Assembly (NCBI RefSeq): GCF_023715105.1
Contig: NZ_JAMBNO010000014.1
Coordinates: 62,001 to 126,000 of the forward strand
Direction of reading: 5' to 3'
From: Hydrogenophaga intermedia
Lineage (GTDB): Bacteria; Pseudomonadota; Gammaproteobacteria; Burkholderiales; Burkholderiaceae_C
DNA: 64,000 nt
How positions within the stretch are numbered: the first letter of the stretch is position 1; every line of letters starts with the position of its first letter. The position numbers and the translations under genes are program-made. Positions 61,067-64,000 of the stretch are shown here, one piece after another. Below the pieces are notes generated by a model, which was not told where the DNA came from, made no database searches, and worked only from the letters and a program-made list of their open reading frames with translations.

Positions 61067-61807
61067 ATGCCTGACCCTACCCGCCACACCCGTGCCCTGG
61101 TCCTGTTCTCGGGCGGGCAGGACTCCACCACCTGCCTCGCACACGCGTTGGCCCGTTTCGAGCAGGTCGAGACCATCGGTTTCGACTACGGCCAGCGCCA
61201 CCGCGTTGAACTCGAAGCCCGGCTGACGGTGCTTCGCGAACTGCGCGCACAGTTTCCCGCTTGGGCGGCGAAGCTGGGCGAGGACCACGTGCTCGATCTC
61301 GCCGTGTTGGGCGCCGTCTCTGAAACCTCGCTCACACGCGACATGGCCTTCCGCATGGAGGCCAGCGGCCTGCCCAACACCTTCGTGCCCGGGCGCAACC
61401 TGCTGTTCCTCACGCTGGCCGCGGCGCTGGCCTACCGACGTGGTCTTACCGTCCTCGTCACCGGCGTGTGCGAAACCGATTTTTCCGGCTATCCGGACTG
61501 CCGCGACGACACCATGAAGGCCATGCAGCTCGCGCTATCGCTCGGCATGGATCAGCGCTTCCTGATCGACACGCCACTGATGTGGATCGACAAGGCCGAC
61601 ACCTGGCGGCTGGCTCACGAACTCGGCGGCGATAGGCTGGAGGCGCTGATCGTGGAGCACACCCACACCTGCTACCTGGGCGATCGCGAACACCGGCACG
61701 CATGGGGATGGGGCTGCGGTGATTGCCCCGCCTGCCAGCTGCGCGCGCGTGGCTGGGCTGGCTACCGCGCTGCCCCGGGCAGCAATGCCGTTCGACCCGG
61801 CCACTGA
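61067..61807 (+). CDS. queC: 7-cyano-7-deazaguanine synthase QueC
   Basis: 246 residues. The P-loop [13 protein letters not shown] (14-26, PPi motif SGGQDS) and zinc site Cys-x-x-Cys-x-x-Cys ([12 protein letters not shown]) plus the HTHTC cysteine are intact. It makes preQ0 from carboxy-deazaguanine for queuosine. There is an in-frame GTG 6 bp upstream. The other queuosine genes are not in the window. Confidence 0.97.
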   Translation: MPDPTRHTRALVLFSGGQDSTTCLAHALARFEQVETIGFDYGQRHRVELEARLTVLRELRAQFPAWAAKLGEDHVLDLAVLGAVSETSLTRDMAFRMEASGLPNTFVPGRNLLFLTLAAALAYRRGLTVLVTGVCETDFSGYPDCRDDTMKAMQLALSLGMDQRFLIDTPLMWIDKADTWRLAHELGGDRLEALIVEHTHTCYLGDREHRHAWGWGCGDCPACQLRARGWAGYRAAPGSNAVRPGH

Positions 61808-61815
61808 GGACACCC

Positions 61816-62220
61816 ATGCGCGACACCCGCTCACAATTCATCGCCTTCGGCCTGCTGCCGGCGCTCAACGCGCTGGCGCTGTTCATCCACAGCATCTTCA
61901 TCGTCACCGGCACCACCGGCGGGGCGGGCGCCGCGCTGGTGGTCACCTTGCTGGCCGTGCTCGTGATGGTGATCGCAGTGGTGCTGGCCGGCTTGCGTCG
62001 CGCACGTGACCTCGGTTGGACAGGCACCACCACCACGGTGGTGTTCGCCCTGGCCATCCTGCTGGTGATGCCGATCCCACTGCTGTTGGCCTGGCTGAGC
62101 TTTGCGCCGGGCAAGGCAGTGGAGCCGCCAGCACCCACACCCGTGGCGCGCGTGCTCACCCTGGTGCTGCTGCTGGCGATGCCATGGATGCTGATCCTGG
62201 TGGCGCGCGCGGTGGGCTGA
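61816..62220 (+). CDS. Small integral membrane protein of unknown function
   Basis: 134 residues with about four hydrophobic segments (FGLLPALNALALFIHSIFIV; LVVTLLAVLVMVIAVVLAGL; VVFALAILLVMPIPLLLAWL; LTLVLLLAMPWMLILVARA). Between them are only short loops, including LRRARDLGWTG. It begins 8 bp after queC. It resembles DUF805-type small membrane proteins in pattern only; I do not recognise a specific function. Confidence 0.7.
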   Translation: MRDTRSQFIAFGLLPALNALALFIHSIFIVTGTTGGAGAALVVTLLAVLVMVIAVVLAGLRRARDLGWTGTTTTVVFALAILLVMPIPLLLAWLSFAPGKAVEPPAPTPVARVLTLVLLLAMPWMLILVARAVG

Positions 62221-62276
62221 CCGGTACGGCAATCGTCGGGCATTGCGGGGACCGAACGCGGTAGGGCTGTTGCCCC

Positions 62277-63749
62277 TCAGCCCTGGCCCGCACCCTGCGT
62301 TGCTGCAAGTCGGCTCGGGCGCAGGCGTTTGCCGAAGCGGCCTGCCCCTCGTCCGTTGGCGCGCCGGACCTGTACCCCATTGACGAAAACGGCCTCGAAT
62401 CCCGTGGCGCTTCGCGTGGGGTGCTCGTACGTGGCGTTGTCGCGCACCGTCAAGGGGTCGAACAGCACGAGATCGGCCGCCTTGCCCGGCGCGATCAGCC
62501 CGCGATCCGCGAGCCCGAACCGACGCGCGGGCAAGCCCGTCATCTTGTGCACCGTGGCTTCGAGCGACATCAGCCCGCGTTCGCGGGCGTGATGGCCCAG
62601 CAGGCGGGCGAACGTGCCCCACAACCGGGGATGCGGATGCGCCTGATGCGGTAGCCCGTCGGAGCCGAACATCGCGAGCGGGTGGCGCAGCACGCGGTCC
62701 ACATCCGATGGGTCCATGCCGAAGTAGATGGCGCCGCCCGGCGACAGCCGTTGCGCGGCCTCAAGGGTCGAGAGGCCCCACGCGCGCGCGATGTCGCAGA
62801 GCCAGCGTCCGCCCTGCTCTGGGTGGGCCCCGGACCAGGTGATCATCACGCGGGATGTGCGTGCCGCCTTTTGCGGCTCAAGCATGGTGGACGATGCCTC
62901 GTAGGGGTAGCAGTCCAGACCCACCGATTGCCGCTCACTCGCCTCGTCAATGAGGGCCAGCGTTTCTCGCGTACGACCATGATTGCGCTCGCCCACCACC
63001 TTGTGGTGCGAGACGACCAAGCGGGCACCGCACGCGCCCGACAGCGCCAGCGCCTCGCGCAGCGCCACATCCACATGGTCGCCCTCGTCGCGCAGATGCA
63101 TGGCCAGCACCGCCTGCTGACCCCTGAGTGCCGCGCAGACACCTCCCAGCTCTTCGGTGCTGGCGGCGGCCGCGGGTGGGTAATAGACGCCCGTCGACAG
63201 GCCGAAGGCGCCCGCTGCCAACGCGCGCTCCACATCGCCGCGCATCGCCGCGATCTCTTCGGCCGTTGCGGTGCGATCCAGCGCCGCCACATGCCGCACG
63301 CGCAGGCTGATATGGCCGATCAGTGGCGCCACATTGAGCACCGGCCTGCGTGCGTCGAGCGCCGCCAGGTAGTGGCCAAAGTCGGCAAAGCGATCCGATG
63401 CCGTGCCCAGGATGTCCAGGGGTGCCGGCAGGCGGCCACCCGGGTCGCTCGGAGCAAGGCTGATGCCGCAGTTGCCCGTCACCACCGTCGTCACGCCCTG
63501 GCTCAGCTTGGGATGGGGCCACACGTCTTGAAGCACCAGCAGATCGTCGTGGCTGTGGGTGTCGATGAAGCCCGGGCTCAACACCAGGCCGTGGGCATCG
63601 ATCACGCGATCCGCTTCCATGGTCCCGGGCGGATGCAGACCAGCGATGTGTTCACCGCGCAGCGTGACGTCGGCCGCGAAGCGCGGCGCCCCGCTGCCAT
63701 CGATGACGTCGGCTCCGCGGATCAGGGTCAGCGGCTCGATCGCGGTCAT
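62277..63749 (-). CDS. N-acyl-D-amino-acid deacylase (D-aminoacylase)
   Basis: 490 residues, amidohydrolase superfamily. Metal site FIDTHSHDDLL near the N-terminus, VVSHHKVVG mid-protein, and the D-aminoacylase end: AMFGSDGLPHQAHPHPRLWG, MTGLPARRFGLADRGLIAPG. It removes acyl groups from D-amino acids. The ATG overlaps the stop of the upstream binding-protein gene (ATGA), so the two are translated together. Confidence 0.93.
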   Translation of the reverse strand: MTAIEPLTLIRGADVIDGSGAPRFAADVTLRGEHIAGLHPPGTMEADRVIDAHGLVLSPGFIDTHSHDDLLVLQDVWPHPKLSQGVTTVVTGNCGISLAPSDPGGRLPAPLDILGTASDRFADFGHYLAALDARRPVLNVAPLIGHISLRVRHVAALDRTATAEEIAAMRGDVERALAAGAFGLSTGVYYPPAAAASTEELGGVCAALRGQQAVLAMHLRDEGDHVDVALREALALSGACGARLVVSHHKVVGERNHGRTRETLALIDEASERQSVGLDCYPYEASSTMLEPQKAARTSRVMITWSGAHPEQGGRWLCDIARAWGLSTLEAAQRLSPGGAIYFGMDPSDVDRVLRHPLAMFGSDGLPHQAHPHPRLWGTFARLLGHHARERGLMSLEATVHKMTGLPARRFGLADRGLIAPGKAADLVLFDPLTVRDNATYEHPTRSATGFEAVFVNGVQVRRANGRGAGRFGKRLRPSRLAATQGAGQG

Positions 63750-64000
63750 TCGATCTTTGCGCCCGAACGCCGGATCACCTCGGCCCAGCGTGGCGCTTCA
63801 TCCCGGGCCATCGCCATGAGTCGATCGGGGGGCGATGTCACGGTCTCGAAGGCCATCTGGGCGTACCGGGACCTCACGGCGGGCATGCCCAGCACCTCAT
63901 TGATGGCTGCGTTCAAGCGGCTCACCACACTGGCGGCGAGCCCTGCCGGACCCACGATGCCGCCCCACGCCGTGGTCTCGTACCCGGCCACGCCCGCCTC
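63746..64000 (-). CDS. Bug/TctC-family substrate-binding protein (3' end only)
   Basis: The last 84 residues of a protein whose start lies beyond the window. EAGVAGYETTAWGGIVGPAG, then NEVLGMPAVRSRYAQMAFE and MARDEAPRWAEVIRRSGAKIE match the C-terminus of Bug (tripartite tricarboxylate transporter) periplasmic binding proteins. It probably binds a carboxylate-bearing ligand related to the substrate of the coupled deacylase (inference). Confidence 0.9.
   Translation of the reverse strand, partial: EAGVAGYETTAWGGIVGPAGLAASVVSRLNAAINEVLGMPAVRSRYAQMAFETVTSPPDRLMAMARDEAPRWAEVIRRSGAKIE

Overview
The window is high-GC, densely packed DNA from a betaproteobacterium. FlhDC as flagellar master regulator, a PEP-CTERM protein, a Bug-type (TctC) solute-binding protein and the gene order all fit Burkholderiales, most likely Comamonadaceae (Hydrogenophaga-like; this is inference). 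Most of it (about 8-60 kb) is one flagellar and chemotaxis island. No rRNA, tRNA, insertion sequence, integrase or CRISPR array was seen.

Layout. 1-8 kb: the 3' part of a sensor kinase; a tightly coupled five-gene minus-strand operon (thermostable-hemolysin family protein, acyl/aryl adenylating ligase, haem-oxygenase-like metalloenzyme, SDR reductase, TPR protein); an S8 peptidase followed by a free propeptide-like protein; and a small unknown gene that carries its own sigma-28-type promoter. 8-16.6 kb: chemotaxis genes cheY-cheA-cheR-cheD-cheB, a compact CheZ-like protein, then a receiver-kinase/LuxR-regulator/lipoprotein/HIT operon on the plus strand. 16.6-28.2 kb: fliR-Q-P-O-N-M-L, fliK-J-I-H-G-F and divergent fliE. 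28.3-34.6 kb: fliT-fliS, three flagellin genes and fliD. 35-39 kb: flhDC, motAB, cheY, cheZ. 39.5-45.7 kb: flhB-flhA-flhF, an FlhG-like protein without a Walker A motif, fliA. 45.8-48.2 kb: a PEP-CTERM protein, flgN-flgM, flgA. 48.4-61 kb: flgBCDE, an inserted DUF6891-type gene, flgFGHIJKL and an HDOD gene. 61-64 kb: queC, a membrane protein, an N-acyl-D-amino-acid deacylase and the end of a Bug-type binding protein.

Regulation can be read from the DNA. Eight sites match the sigma-28 pattern TCAAGNNN/TAAAGTTN - 11 bp - NCCGAWAN. They lie before cheY-cheA, fliS-fliT, all three flagellins, motA, flgM and the unknown gene at 7.6 kb. Five flagellar intergenic regions (flgA/flgB, fliE/fliF, fliL, flhB, flagellin 3/flhD) hold inverted half-sites resembling FlhD4C2 boxes, several with an 11-bp spacer. 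This is the expected cascade: FlhDC drives class 2 genes including fliA, FliA (held back by FlgM) drives class 3 genes.

The most unusual non-coding feature is in the cheZ-flhB gap. Two divergently oriented copies of one structured element share GTAGCG...TAAAGGAGGA - hairpin with GCA loop - GGGGGACA..GCGGA, and have different but base-paired stems. The most interesting genes are the compact CheZ-like protein, the sigma-28-controlled unknown, the Walker A-less FlhG-like protein and the five-gene ligase/metalloenzyme operon.
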